In this document: piece by piece, positions 1 through 9,030 of the stretch | How positions within the stretch are numbered: the first letter of the stretch is position 1 | How the letters are laid out: each line of letters opens with the position of its first letter | Assembly (NCBI GenBank): GCA_937872125.1 | Contig: CALMNY010000437.1 | Span: 1 to 9,030 of the forward strand | Direction of reading: 5' to 3' | Source of the DNA: an uncultured Candidatus Competibacteraceae bacterium | GTDB taxonomy: Bacteria > Pseudomonadota > Gammaproteobacteria > Competibacterales > Competibacteraceae | Length of the DNA: 9,030 nt | Notes under the pieces: generated by a model | What the model was told of the DNA's origin: nothing | Databases searched by the model: none | The model's input: only the letters and a program-made list of their open reading frames with translations | Translations under genes and position numbers: made by a program

Positions 1-1179
<1,179 letters not shown>

Positions 1180-1304
1180 AGACAATGAGGAATAATCTGG
1201 ACGGCCCGGAGATACGGGGCGAGCAGGTGGTGGGAGCCTTCCAGCGGTGGCGCGGCATCTGGCCGGAGACGAAACCGGTGATCGCCGCGCCGCGGAGTTG
1301 ATCT

Positions 1305-1323
1305 TGAACGCGGGCCGTGTTCA
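1305..1323. promoter_or_regulatory. Imperfect 19-bp palindrome upstream of the kinase
   Basis: Arms TGAACgCGG and CCGtGTTCA flank a single central G at 1314; eight of nine positions pair, the exception being G1310/T1318. In RNA that pair would be a G·U wobble, allowing a short hairpin. No T-tract follows, so an intrinsic terminator is unlikely. It sits about 30–50 nt upstream of the best promoter-like match and 90 nt upstream of the kinase start, a position suitable for a dimeric regulator. Function is inferred from symmetry only. Confidence 0.3.
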
Positions 1324-1353
1324 CTGATGACCCGGCGAAGCGGAAAGGCATTG

Positions 1354-1383
1354 TTGTTCAGTATGTTGACCCTGCGGTAGGAT
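1354..1383 (+). promoter_or_regulatory. Weak sigma-70-like promoter candidate for the kinase
   Basis: TTGTTC (1354–1359) and TAGGAT (1378–1383) are separated by 18 nt, matching the -35 and -10 consensus at 3/6 and 4/6 positions. Transcription would start near 1390, leaving a leader of roughly 25 nt before the ATG at 1414. It is the best match I could find by eye in the spacer, but it is weak, and one such match by chance is plausible. Confidence 0.22.
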
Positions 1384-1400
1384 TGGTTTCGACGCCAAAT

Positions 1401-1407
1401 GAGGGAG
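1401..1407 (+). promoter_or_regulatory. Ribosome binding site deciding the kinase start
   Basis: GAGGGAG lies 6 nt before the ATG at 1414. The alternative in-frame ATG at 1399 would put this element inside the coding sequence and has no comparable element upstream. An in-frame TAG at 1378–1380 rules out any start further upstream. Confidence 0.7.
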
Positions 1408-1413
1408 CCGACC

Positions 1414-4400
1414 ATGAACGATACCCGATCCGCTGCCGGAACTCGATTCCGGCAGCGGCGGAGTTTGCGCCAGGACCTGGTCTGGCAAACCTGGCTGTTG
1501 GTCACCCTGATGTTTATCGGCTTCGCCAGCGCCGTTTACTTCCTGGTATTCACTCCGATGGTGGACGAACTGGCCGCCAGCGCCGTCCACTTTAACGCAC
1601 GTGTGGCGCGCGAACAGGCGGATCGCATGTTCGCCCAGGTTGACCGGCTGGCGAACGACGCCCGGGATTGGGGGCGCACTCACAACTACAACCAGGACGA
1701 CACCGAGCAATTCAACCGTCTGTTTGTCCCGTTTCTGAACCGGCGACCGCGCGTAACCGCCCTGTTTTTCGCCGATGACCACGGGCGCGAACTGGCGCTG
1801 CTGAAAACGCCCGACGGTGAATGGCGCAACCGCATTACCGACCTGCGCCAGGGAGACTCCCGGCAGCGCTGGCTCCAGGGACAGAGCCGCGATACGCAGC
1901 ACGCCGAGGAGTGGCGCGACAGCACCTATGATCCCCGCGCTCAGCACTGGTATCAGGAGGCGGTGGCGCTGGGGCCGGAAGGCGTCTATTGGAGCGCCCC
2001 CGCGCTGTCTCCGACCCAGGAGGTTTTCCTTAGCGTTTCGGCGTACTGGCGCGATCCAGCCAGTGAGCGCAGCTATGTGGCGGCGCTGGATTTGAATCTG
2101 CTCGACCTGTCTGAAATCACGAGAAACCTCCTGGTGAGTCCCAATACTCGGGTTGCGATCCTCCTGGCCGACGGTCGTCTGCTTGGTCTGCCGCGCCAAT
2201 TCGACGCGAAAGACAGCACCGACTTCAGAAGCGGCGCGTTGAAATTGCCGACCGAACTGGAGCTTCCCTACCTGGCCCAGGGGATCGAACAATGGCGGCG
2301 CGCCGGAATGCCGAGCGACCGGATTCTTACGCACTCGACGGATGGCAGGCGCTGGATCAGCTATTTCCTGCCGGTAAACGCGGGCAACCAAAAACTGTTC
2401 ATCGCGGTCCTGGCTCCGACCCGCGATTTCATCCCTATGGGGCTTCGTGAAACGCTCATCTTTACCGTCCTGTTCGCCGGGATGTTGCTGCTGGCTTTCC
2501 TCATGGCCACCCATTTCAGCCGTCGGGTAGCGCGCCCGCTCGAAATCCTGGCTGCGGACAGCGAACGAATCGGCCGGTTGGAGCTGGAGCAGCCGGTGAC
2601 ATCGCCGTCCCTCTGGCGGGAAATAGCCAGTCTCGCCGTCGCCCAGGACCACATGCGGAAAATGCTGCTGGCTCACCGCCATGCGCTCGGGCGGGCTAAA
2701 GCCGAGCTGGAGCGCAAGGTGGACGAGCGAACGCGCGCACTGGCCAGGGAAAAACAGAAAGCCGAAGCGGCGACTCGCGCCAAGAGCCTGTTTCTGGCCA
2801 ATATATCCCACGAAATCCGCACGCCGATGAATGCCATCATCGGTATGGCGTACCTGGCGATGAAAACCGACCTGACCGGCCAACAGCGCGATTACGTGCA
2901 AAAGATTCACGACGCCGGTTCCTCCCTGCTGGGAATCATCAATGATCTCCTCGACTTCTCCAAGATCGAGGCCGGCAAGCTGGAACTGGCGCAGAGTGAT
3001 TTCCGCTTCGAGGACGCCCTCAAAAATGTTTTGGTTGTGGTCAGCCAAAAGGCCCACGACAAAGGTTTAGAACTGTTGTTCCAAATCCCCGCCGACATTC
3101 CCAGACATCTTGTTGGCGATTCGCTGCGACTGGCGCAGATCCTCATCAATCTGATCACCAACGCAATCAAATTCACTGAACAAGGTCAGATCACCGTGGA
3201 AGCGCGGGTGCTGGAACGCACCAGCCACAGGATCAAGCTGCACTTCGCGGTCCATGATACCGGGATCGGCATCAGCGAAGCGCAGCGCCAGCGGCTGTTC
3301 CAGGCCTTTACTCAGGCGGACGAGTCCACAACCCGCAAATATGGCGGCACCGGCCTGGGATTGACCATCTGCAAGCGGTTGGCGGAACTGATGGGTGGAA
3401 CCATCGGGGTGGAGTCCACCCCAGGCGTCGGCAGCACCTTCAATGTCATGCTCTGGTTTGACCTGAGCGATGAACAGCCCACGCGGCGGCCGACGTGGCC
3501 TGCAGAATTCAATGGAATGCGTACCCTGGTGGTGGATGATAATGCCGCAGCCCGGGAAATCCTGAGCGAGATGTTGGAATCGGCCCATTTGCGGGTCTGT
3601 GCGGTGGCTTCAGGGCGGGAGGCGGTTGCGGAAGTCAAGGCGGCGGATGGGAACGATCCGTACCGAATTGTGTTCATGGATTGGAAAATGACGGAGATGG
3701 ACGGCATCTCGGCCACTCATTTGCTCAAGCATGACGCTACGTTGCGGAACCCGCCGCATGTGGTGATCGTCACCGCCTTCGGGCGTGACGAGGTGCGCGC
3801 TCAGGCTGAGATGGCTGGGGCGGACAGTTTCCTGGTTAAACCGGTCAGCCGCTCCCTGTTGCTGGGCATCCTGCTGGGGTTGTTCCCAACGACGGAAGAC
3901 CAGATCCCCAAACCCCGTCAAACGCAATCCGCCGCATCACTGAACCGGCTGGACGGGGTGTCTCTGCTGCTGGCGGAAGATAACGAGGTCAATCAGCAAA
4001 TCGCCGTCGAACTGCTGGGAAGCGCCGGCGCGCGGGTGACGGTGGCCCCCAATGGCCGGGAAGCAGTGGCGCGGCTGCACGCCAGCCTGGACGGGGAACC
4101 CTTCGATCTGGTGCTGATGGATTTGCAAATGCCCGAGATGGACGGTTACGAAGCGACACGGATCATTCGCGCCGACCCCCGCTTCCAGGCGCTGCCGATC
4201 ATCGCCATGACCGCCCACGCCATGGTCGAGGAGCGGCGGCGCTGCCTGGACGCCGGGATGAATGACCATATCGTGAAGCCCATTGACCCGGATGCGCTGT
4301 TTCACACCTTACAGCACTGGCTCAAACCTCGCGGTGACACGCCGCTGGCGCCGGCGCCGGCGCCAGCGCCGGCGGATACCGCGCCGCGTGGAGCCGAACC

Positions 4401-5013
4401 CGCGTGGCCGACGATTCCCGGTCTCGACGTCGCCAATGGTTTACGGCGGGTGGCTGGTAACCGTAAGCTGTACCGTGATCTGCTCACTCAGTATATTGCG
4501 GGACAGGCCGACGCCCCGGCGCGAATTCAGGCGGCCCTGGCCACGGGCGACCGAGCCACCGCCGAGCGTCTGGCCCATACCCTCAAGGGCGTTTCGGGCA
4601 ATATTGGCGCGACCGTGATCGAACGGTTGGCGGCCGACCTGGAGCAGGCCTTGCGTCAGCAGGCCGAGCCGGCGATTGTCGAACCCTTGCTGGCGCGAAC
4701 CGGGGAAACGCTGACGGGCTGGATCGCCGAGTTGCAGTCGGCGCTCGGCAGCGAGCCGGCGCCGGTGACCGACGTGACGCCCAGGATGGATTGGGCCGGG
4801 TTGCAACAGATCCTGGTCCGGCTGGACCAACTGCTGGGCGAAGACGATGCCGAGGCCGTGCATTATCTCGCCGCCCACCGTGCGGCGCTGGCTGAAGCCC
4901 TGTCCGCCGAGCTATTTCTGGCCATGGAGCGGGTGGTTAACGGCTATGATTTTGAGGAAGCGCTAAAATTGTTACGAATAGCGGTAACCCAGTTCAAGCC
5001 GCTGATTGGATAA
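1414..5013 (+). CDS. Hybrid sensor histidine kinase with dCache-like sensor, two receivers and HPt
   Basis: A 1199-residue inner-membrane kinase carrying a full internal phosphorelay. TM1 is about residues 24–47. The periplasmic region (about 50–343) includes [12 protein letters not shown] (172–183), the motif typical of dCache_1 sensors. TM2 is about 347–370, followed by a HAMP-like stretch and a charged, coiled-coil-prone helix. HisKA carries [13 protein letters not shown] with phospho-acceptor His466. HATPase_c has the N box [10 protein letters not shown] (579–588), G1 DTGIGI (from 615) and G2 GGTGLGL (644–650). REC1 (about 702–820) has VVDDN, Asp756 and VKPV. REC2 (about 849–965) has AEDNEVNQQ, Asp903, MTAHAM and VKPID. 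An Ala-Pro linker (979–987) leads to HPt, with HTLKG His1055. About 70 further residues (from MDWAGLQQ) form a helical C-terminal extension. Every catalytic motif is intact. The expected flow is His466 → receiver Asp → His1055 → an external receiver, most simply the REC–HD-GYP protein encoded 104 nt downstream. The signal sensed is unknown. Confidence 0.95.
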   Translation: MNDTRSAAGTRFRQRRSLRQDLVWQTWLLVTLMFIGFASAVYFLVFTPMVDELAASAVHFNARVAREQADRMFAQVDRLANDARDWGRTHNYNQDDTEQFNRLFVPFLNRRPRVTALFFADDHGRELALLKTPDGEWRNRITDLRQGDSRQRWLQGQSRDTQHAEEWRDSTYDPRAQHWYQEAVALGPEGVYWSAPALSPTQEVFLSVSAYWRDPASERSYVAALDLNLLDLSEITRNLLVSPNTRVAILLADGRLLGLPRQFDAKDSTDFRSGALKLPTELELPYLAQGIEQWRRAGMPSDRILTHSTDGRRWISYFLPVNAGNQKLFIAVLAPTRDFIPMGLRETLIFTVLFAGMLLLAFLMATHFSRRVARPLEILAADSERIGRLELEQPVTSPSLWREIASLAVAQDHMRKMLLAHRHALGRAKAELERKVDERTRALAREKQKAEAATRAKSLFLANISHEIRTPMNAIIGMAYLAMKTDLTGQQRDYVQKIHDAGSSLLGIINDLLDFSKIEAGKLELAQSDFRFEDALKNVLVVVSQKAHDKGLELLFQIPADIPRHLVGDSLRLAQILINLITNAIKFTEQGQITVEARVLERTSHRIKLHFAVHDTGIGISEAQRQRLFQAFTQADESTTRKYGGTGLGLTICKRLAELMGGTIGVESTPGVGSTFNVMLWFDLSDEQPTRRPTWPAEFNGMRTLVVDDNAAAREILSEMLESAHLRVCAVASGREAVAEVKAADGNDPYRIVFMDWKMTEMDGISATHLLKHDATLRNPPHVVIVTAFGRDEVRAQAEMAGADSFLVKPVSRSLLLGILLGLFPTTEDQIPKPRQTQSAASLNRLDGVSLLLAEDNEVNQQIAVELLGSAGARVTVAPNGREAVARLHASLDGEPFDLVLMDLQMPEMDGYEATRIIRADPRFQALPIIAMTAHAMVEERRRCLDAGMNDHIVKPIDPDALFHTLQHWLKPRGDTPLAPAPAPAPADTAPRGAEPAWPTIPGLDVANGLRRVAGNRKLYRDLLTQYIAGQADAPARIQAALATGDRATAERLAHTLKGVSGNIGATVIERLAADLEQALRQQAEPAIVEPLLARTGETLTGWIAELQSALGSEPAPVTDVTPRMDWAGLQQILVRLDQLLGEDDAEAVHYLAAHRAALAEALSAELFLAMERVVNGYDFEEALKLLRIAVTQFKPLIG
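4348..4374 (+). repeat. GC-rich hexamer repeat encoding an Ala-Pro linker
   Basis: Four tandem copies of GCGCCG (third copy GCGCCA) plus a partial GCG, in frame, encode alternating Ala-Pro between the second receiver and the HPt domain. Copy-number change by slippage would alter linker length by two residues per unit without breaking the frame. The flexible or extended Ala-Pro tether probably lets HPt reach its partners. Confidence 0.75.
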
Positions 5014-5117
5014 TAGTCCTGGCTGAATGACGGGAATCACCGCTTTGGACCTCATCGGCGTATGGCGCCATCCCTCTGGACCAGAGGGAACAATTGACTT
5101 CTAGAGACAGGCGGGCT
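5014..5117 (+). other. Spacer between kinase and HD-GYP gene
   Basis: This 104-nt gap has no gene. It holds a perfect 19-bp palindrome (5071–5089). No convincing promoter is seen, and no T-run follows the palindrome, so read-through from the kinase gene is likely and the two genes probably form one operon. Confidence 0.6.
5071..5089. promoter_or_regulatory. Perfect 19-bp palindrome before the HD-GYP gene
   Basis: Arms TCCCTCTGG and CCAGAGGGA are exact reverse complements around a single central A (5080). In RNA it could fold as a 7-bp stem with a 5-nt loop. The right arm contains GAGGGA (5084–5089), a Shine-Dalgarno-like sequence just ahead of an in-frame TTG at 5094. It could therefore be a dimeric operator or a hairpin that hides a ribosome site. 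No U-tract follows, which argues against a terminator. Existence is certain; function is inferred. Confidence 0.45.
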
Positions 5118-6299
<1,182 letters not shown>

Positions 6300-6335
6300 G
6301 GCTGCCATTTACCGCGGCCTCGTTGTGAAACATTG

Positions 6336-7079
6336 CTACTCCACCAGCAACGCCAGCGTTAGCAGCGTAATGGTTTCGGCCAGTTCGCAGGCCGCGCCGA
6401 GGGTATCGCCGGTGGTTCCGCCCAGTCGCACCATCAACCCATGACGCCAACCGACGAACCCGACGCCCAGCGCGGCCAACAGCGCGCCACCCTGCCATTC
6501 CAACACGGCGACGGTCGCGGCGGCGATCAACAGCACCAGCAAACCGCAACTCAACCGGGGCAGATAACTGGCGTAGGGCGCGCCCAGGCCGTCGGGACGG
6601 ACGTAGGGCGTGGTGATCAGCAGCAGGACGATGGCCATGCGACCCAGCACCGGCGCCAGCAGCAGGATGGCGCGGGCATCGCCGGCCAGCAGCGCTTGCA
6701 GGGCGGCAAACTTGGCGAGCAGCACCAGGACGACGGCGACAATGGCAATGGGGCCGCTGCGCGAATCCTTCATGATCGCCAGGGTCCGGTCACGATGGCC
6801 CTGGCCGCCGATCCAGGCGTCGGCGGTGTCGGCCAGCCCGTCCAGATGCAGCCCGCCGGTCAACAGCACCCACATCGCTAGCACCAGCGCCGCCAGCACG
6901 CCGGGGTCCACCAGCCACAGCACCGTATGCAGCCCGGCCAGCAGCGCCCCGATGAGCAGTCCCACCGCGGGAAAGAACAGCACCGACAGCCCCAGTTCTT
7001 CGGGACGCGGCGGACGGCTCGACGACGGGACCGGCAACCGGGTCAGCAGTTGCAGGGCCAGCGCGAAGGCGCGGATCAT
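6336..7079 (-). CDS. cobS: Adenosylcobinamide-GDP ribazoletransferase (cobalamin synthase)
   Basis: CobS is the polytopic inner-membrane enzyme that joins adenosylcobinamide-GDP with alpha-ribazole (or its 5'-phosphate) to complete the nucleotide loop of adenosylcobalamin. The 247-residue length is normal for the family. Family motifs are present: an N-terminal LALQLLTRLPVP segment, the acidic GGLHLDGLADTADAW block near residues 75–90, and RTLAIMKDSRSGPIA downstream of it, followed by several hydrophobic helices. It is the last gene of the minus-strand cob operon. Its ATG (7079–7077) overlaps the cobC TGA in ATGA, so translation is probably coupled, in keeping with the weak upstream ribosome site. 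The gap to the convergent HD-GYP stop (6300–6335) shows no clear terminator for either gene. Confidence 0.96.
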   Translation of the reverse strand: MIRAFALALQLLTRLPVPSSSRPPRPEELGLSVLFFPAVGLLIGALLAGLHTVLWLVDPGVLAALVLAMWVLLTGGLHLDGLADTADAWIGGQGHRDRTLAIMKDSRSGPIAIVAVVLVLLAKFAALQALLAGDARAILLLAPVLGRMAIVLLLITTPYVRPDGLGAPYASYLPRLSCGLLVLLIAAATVAVLEWQGGALLAALGVGFVGWRHGLMVRLGGTTGDTLGAACELAETITLLTLALLVE

Positions 7080-7681
7080 GCCAGCCGGCCGTTGTGGAAC
7101 ACCAGATGCGGATCAGCCGCCGGGTCGCAGTGCCGGCGGATGCGGGTGAGGGCGGCGAACGGCACTTCGATCCGCCAGATGCGCCGCACCGGCATGTCCA
7201 GCAGTTGGCGCAGAATCATGCGGATGGTCCCACCGTGCGCCACCAGCAAGACGTGACGACGATGATAGCGCCGCGTTAGCTCGTCCCAGGCTCGGCTGAT
7301 GCGCCGATCGAAGACCTCGACCGGTTCGCCGCCGGGAATCGGATGAGCAACCGGGTCGCGCCAGAACTGCGCAATCGCCAGCGGATCGGTCGCGTGAACG
7401 TCGGCGACGCTGCGGCCCTCCCAGACGCCGAAGCTGATTTCGCTGAAGTCGTCCACGATGTCCAGCGGTCGGTCCAGCCGCTCGGCCAGCTCGCGGGCGA
7501 AAGCGGCGCAGCGGATCAGCGGCGAACTGATGATCGCCTCCCAGTCCCGATAGTCGCCGACCGCCGCACGCATCTGCTCCCAACCAACCGGGCTGAGCGG
7601 GTCATCCACCGCGCCCCGAAACATCTGGCCGCCTTCCGGCTCACCGTGCCGCAACAGATCCACGATGGTGAAATCGCTCAT
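7076..7681 (-). CDS. cobC: Histidine phosphatase, probable alpha-ribazole phosphatase
   Basis: A 201-residue member of the phosphoglycerate-mutase-like histidine phosphatase superfamily. LLRHGE near the N-terminus holds the catalytic His12. [12 protein letters not shown] carries the usual acidic/WEG segment, and [12 protein letters not shown] carries the second active-site His. The superfamily includes many phosphatases; its place between cobT and cobS points to CobC, which removes the 5'-phosphate of alpha-ribazole phosphate (or of adenosylcobalamin-5'-phosphate) in nucleotide-loop assembly. The frame stays open upstream to 7972, but ATG 7681 is chosen because the longer version would run inside cobT and the RHG motif belongs within a dozen residues of the start. 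ATG 7681 overlaps the cobT stop as ATGA, and its own stop overlaps cobS the same way. Confidence 0.9.
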   Translation of the reverse strand: MSDFTIVDLLRHGEPEGGQMFRGAVDDPLSPVGWEQMRAAVGDYRDWEAIISSPLIRCAAFARELAERLDRPLDIVDDFSEISFGVWEGRSVADVHATDPLAIAQFWRDPVAHPIPGGEPVEVFDRRISRAWDELTRRYHRRHVLLVAHGGTIRMILRQLLDMPVRRIWRIEVPFAALTRIRRHCDPAADPHLVFHNGRLA

Positions 7682-8721
7682 GTCTGCGAAACCCCGGCTT
7701 CGGCGAAGGTGGCCATGCCGGCATGCAGGGCGGCGGCGGCGCGCAGAATCGGGACGGCCACGGCGGCGCCGCTGCCTTCGCCCAGCCGCATTCCCAGTTC
7801 CAGCAATGGCTTGGCGCCCAGCGCATCCAGCAGTCGGCGGTGACCGGGTTCGGCGGAGCAGTGCGCATAGAACAGCCAGGGCGCCAAATCCGGCCGTAAT
7901 CGCACGGCAACCAGGGCGGCGGCGGTGGTGATGAAGCCGTCCACCAGCGTCGGCAAGCCCAGTTGGCCACAACGCAGATAGGCGCCCGCCAGCGCGGCGA
8001 TCTCAAACCCGCCCAGCCGTTGCAGGGCGTCGAGCGGCTGATCGCTGCGATGGCGGGCCAGCGCCCGTTCGATCACCAGCGCCTTGTGGCTGACGCCGGC
8101 AGCGTCCAGCCCGGTGCCGGGACCGGCCAGTTGCGCGGCGGGCAGACCGAGCAGTGAACAAGCGATGGCGGCGGCGCTGGTGGTGTTGCCGATGCCCATT
8201 TCCCCGCCGACGAACAGCCGCGCGCCATTGATCGCGGCCCGTTCGGCGGCGTCGTGGCCAGCCATCAATGCCTCATGCAATTGGTCGCCGGTCATCGCCG
8301 GTTCGCGGACGAAGTTGGTGGTGCCGGGGCCAACCCGCGCGTCCAGCACCCCCGGCAGTTCCTCCAGCGGTTGCACGGTGCCGACATTGACCACTTCCAG
8401 CCGGGCGTCCCAGGTTCGGGCCAGCACGCTGATGGCCGCGCCGCCCCGGGCGAAATTGCGCACCATTTCGGCGGTCACCACCTGCGGAAAGGCGGAAACG
8501 CCCTCGGCGACTACGCCGTGATCGCCGGCAAACACCGTGATCCAGACCTTGTCCACCCGTGGCTGTTGCGTGCCCTGCATGGCGGCCAGGGCGATGCCAA
8601 GTTCCTCCAGCCGGCCCAGCGAGCCGGGCGGCTTGGTCAGTTGCGCTTGTCGGTCGCAGGCGGCGGCCCGCACGGCAGCGTCGGGGGCGGCGATGGGAGC
8701 GTCATACCAGTGGTGACTCAT
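7678..8721 (-). CDS. cobT: Nicotinate-nucleotide–dimethylbenzimidazole phosphoribosyltransferase
   Basis: CobT moves phosphoribose from nicotinate mononucleotide to 5,6-dimethylbenzimidazole or another lower-ligand base, giving alpha-ribazole phosphate for cobalamin. The 347-residue length matches the family. Visible landmarks in order are [47 protein letters not shown], and [10 protein letters not shown] near the C-terminus, where Glu315 (codon 7779–7777) corresponds to the proposed catalytic glutamate. The start ATG (8721–8719) overlaps the cobU stop as ATGA and has AAGGA 9 nt upstream, inside cobU. The sequence alone does not say which lower base this enzyme prefers. No bluB- or bza-type gene for making the base is in view. 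Confidence 0.97.
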   Translation of the reverse strand: MSHHWYDAPIAAPDAAVRAAACDRQAQLTKPPGSLGRLEELGIALAAMQGTQQPRVDKVWITVFAGDHGVVAEGVSAFPQVVTAEMVRNFARGGAAISVLARTWDARLEVVNVGTVQPLEELPGVLDARVGPGTTNFVREPAMTGDQLHEALMAGHDAAERAAINGARLFVGGEMGIGNTTSAAAIACSLLGLPAAQLAGPGTGLDAAGVSHKALVIERALARHRSDQPLDALQRLGGFEIAALAGAYLRCGQLGLPTLVDGFITTAAALVAVRLRPDLAPWLFYAHCSAEPGHRRLLDALGAKPLLELGMRLGEGSGAAVAVPILRAAAALHAGMATFAEAGVSQT

Positions 8722-9030
8722 GTGGGACAGTCCTTGAGGGTAAGGGGGAGACCGGCGATCACAAAACTGACCCGGTCGCAGCAGTCGGCGACTGCCTGAT
8801 GCAGAAGGCCGGTTTCATCACGGAACCGGCGGGCCAGCGGGTTGGTGGGGACGATGCCCTGGCCCACTTCATTACTGACCAGCAGGAGATGGCCGGGCAG
8901 GGCGGGCAGGACGGTGCGCAGGGCCTGGGTTTCAGCAGTCAGCGTGTTGTCGCCAGCGGCCAGCAGGTTGCTGAGCCACAGCGTCAGGCAGTCCACCAGC
9001 AGGCAGCGGTCCGGGGCGGCGTGGGTTTGC
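8718..9030 (-). CDS. cobU: Adenosylcobinamide kinase / adenosylcobinamide-phosphate guanylyltransferase, C-terminal part
   Basis: CobU phosphorylates adenosylcobinamide and transfers GMP to it, giving the AdoCbi-GDP substrate of CobS. Only the last 103 residues are in the window; the N-terminal P-loop and the guanylylated-His region lie beyond base 9030. Evidence is [17 protein letters not shown], the conserved core strand and helix of the family, then [31 protein letters not shown] and the closing [10 protein letters not shown], all strongly CobU/CobP-like. The GTG at 8996–8994 is an internal valine codon, not a start, since the frame and the homology continue to the window edge. The stop shares ATGA with the cobT start. 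It appears first among the visible genes of the operon, so any promoter or cobalamin riboswitch would be outside the window. Confidence 0.95.
   Translation of the reverse strand, partial: QTHAAPDRCLLVDCLTLWLSNLLAAGDNTLTAETQALRTVLPALPGHLLLVSNEVGQGIVPTNPLARRFRDETGLLHQAVADCCDRVSFVIAGLPLTLKDCPT
8731..8735 (-). promoter_or_regulatory. Ribosome binding site of cobT, inside cobU
   Basis: On the minus strand AAGGA lies 9 nt before the cobT ATG, within the end of the cobU coding sequence. It is the clearest Shine-Dalgarno match at any of the three cob junctions, so cobT may initiate partly on its own while cobC and cobS rely more on coupling. Confidence 0.45.

Larger units (their letters stand above)
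1180..1413 (+). other. Intergenic region upstream of the sensor kinase
   Basis: This 234-nt stretch lies between the stop of the hemB-linked gene and the kinase start. No convincing gene is seen. A 38-codon frame (1185–1301) exists but lacks a ribosome binding site and any recognisable motif. The stretch holds an imperfect 19-bp palindrome (1305–1323), a weak sigma-70-like promoter (1354–1383) and the kinase ribosome binding site (1401–1407). No stem followed by a T-run is present, so no intrinsic terminator for the hemB operon is apparent. It probably carries the promoter of the signalling module. Confidence 0.6.

Noticed and set aside
1185..1301. 38-codon frame beginning ATG AGG AAT after the hemB-linked gene
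   Set aside because: No ribosome binding site, no recognisable motif and no hydrophobic segment; length is within chance expectation.
1317..1595. 92-codon GTG-initiated plus-strand frame crossing the kinase start
   Set aside because: Its first 35 or so residues look mildly protein-like, but the rest overlaps the kinase in another frame and reads as out-of-frame Arg/Pro/Gly-rich sequence. The kinase start has the clear ribosome site. A decayed gene remnant cannot be excluded.
1321..3057. Very long open frame (578 codons) on the minus strand opposite the sensor kinase
   Set aside because: It is antisense to a frame with canonical membrane, HisKA and HATPase motifs. Its translation is rich in Gln/Arg/His with no recognisable domain, typical of a shadow frame in GC-rich DNA.
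5071..5089. The palindrome as a rho-independent terminator after the kinase gene
   Set aside because: The stem is short and followed by ACAATTGACT rather than a T-run.
6300..6335. Possible shared terminator between the convergent HD-GYP and cobS genes
   Set aside because: No stem of useful length with a flanking T- or A-tract is visible in these 36 nt.
7682..7972. Upstream extension of the cobC frame, giving a 298-residue protein
   Set aside because: The extension lies wholly inside cobT, is Arg-rich and unlike any phosphatase N-terminus; ATG 7681 with the ATGA overlap places the RHG motif correctly.

Overview
The window is GC-rich, tightly packed bacterial DNA. Its family content (hybrid kinase with REC-REC-HPt, REC–HD-GYP regulator, HemB of the E. 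coli type, cobUTCS nucleotide-loop genes) fits a gammaproteobacterium. A Chromatiales- or Competibacter-like lineage is my guess from overall protein flavour; no rRNA or other taxonomic marker is present. I see no mobile elements, CRISPR arrays, tRNAs or rRNAs.

The layout has three blocks. (1) 1–1179, plus strand: the 3' half of hemB (porphobilinogen synthase), overlapped by 4 nt (GTGA) by a conserved-looking, membrane-anchored protein of unknown function. (2) 1180–6299, plus strand: a 234-nt non-coding leader, then a 1199-residue hybrid sensor histidine kinase (TM – dCache-like sensor – TM – HisKA – HATPase – REC – REC – HPt – extra C-terminal helical region), a 104-nt spacer, and a REC–HD-GYP response regulator. 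The pair reads as one signalling module: an extracytoplasmic signal is passed through an internal His-Asp-His phosphorelay to a cyclic-di-GMP phosphodiesterase. (3) 6336–9030, minus strand, convergent with block 2: cobU (5' end cut by the window edge), cobT, cobC and cobS in that transcription order. These are the lower-ligand activation and nucleotide-loop assembly genes of adenosylcobalamin synthesis. All three internal junctions are identical 4-nt ATGA overlaps.

The less explained parts are the two non-coding spacers of the signalling block, each with a 19-bp odd-centred palindrome (1305–1323 imperfect, 5071–5089 perfect), the hemB-coupled unknown protein, the unidentified sensor ligand, and the kinase's C-terminal extension after the HPt domain. 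I found no clearly new system. The best candidate for follow-up is the kinase/HD-GYP phosphorelay and its palindromes.
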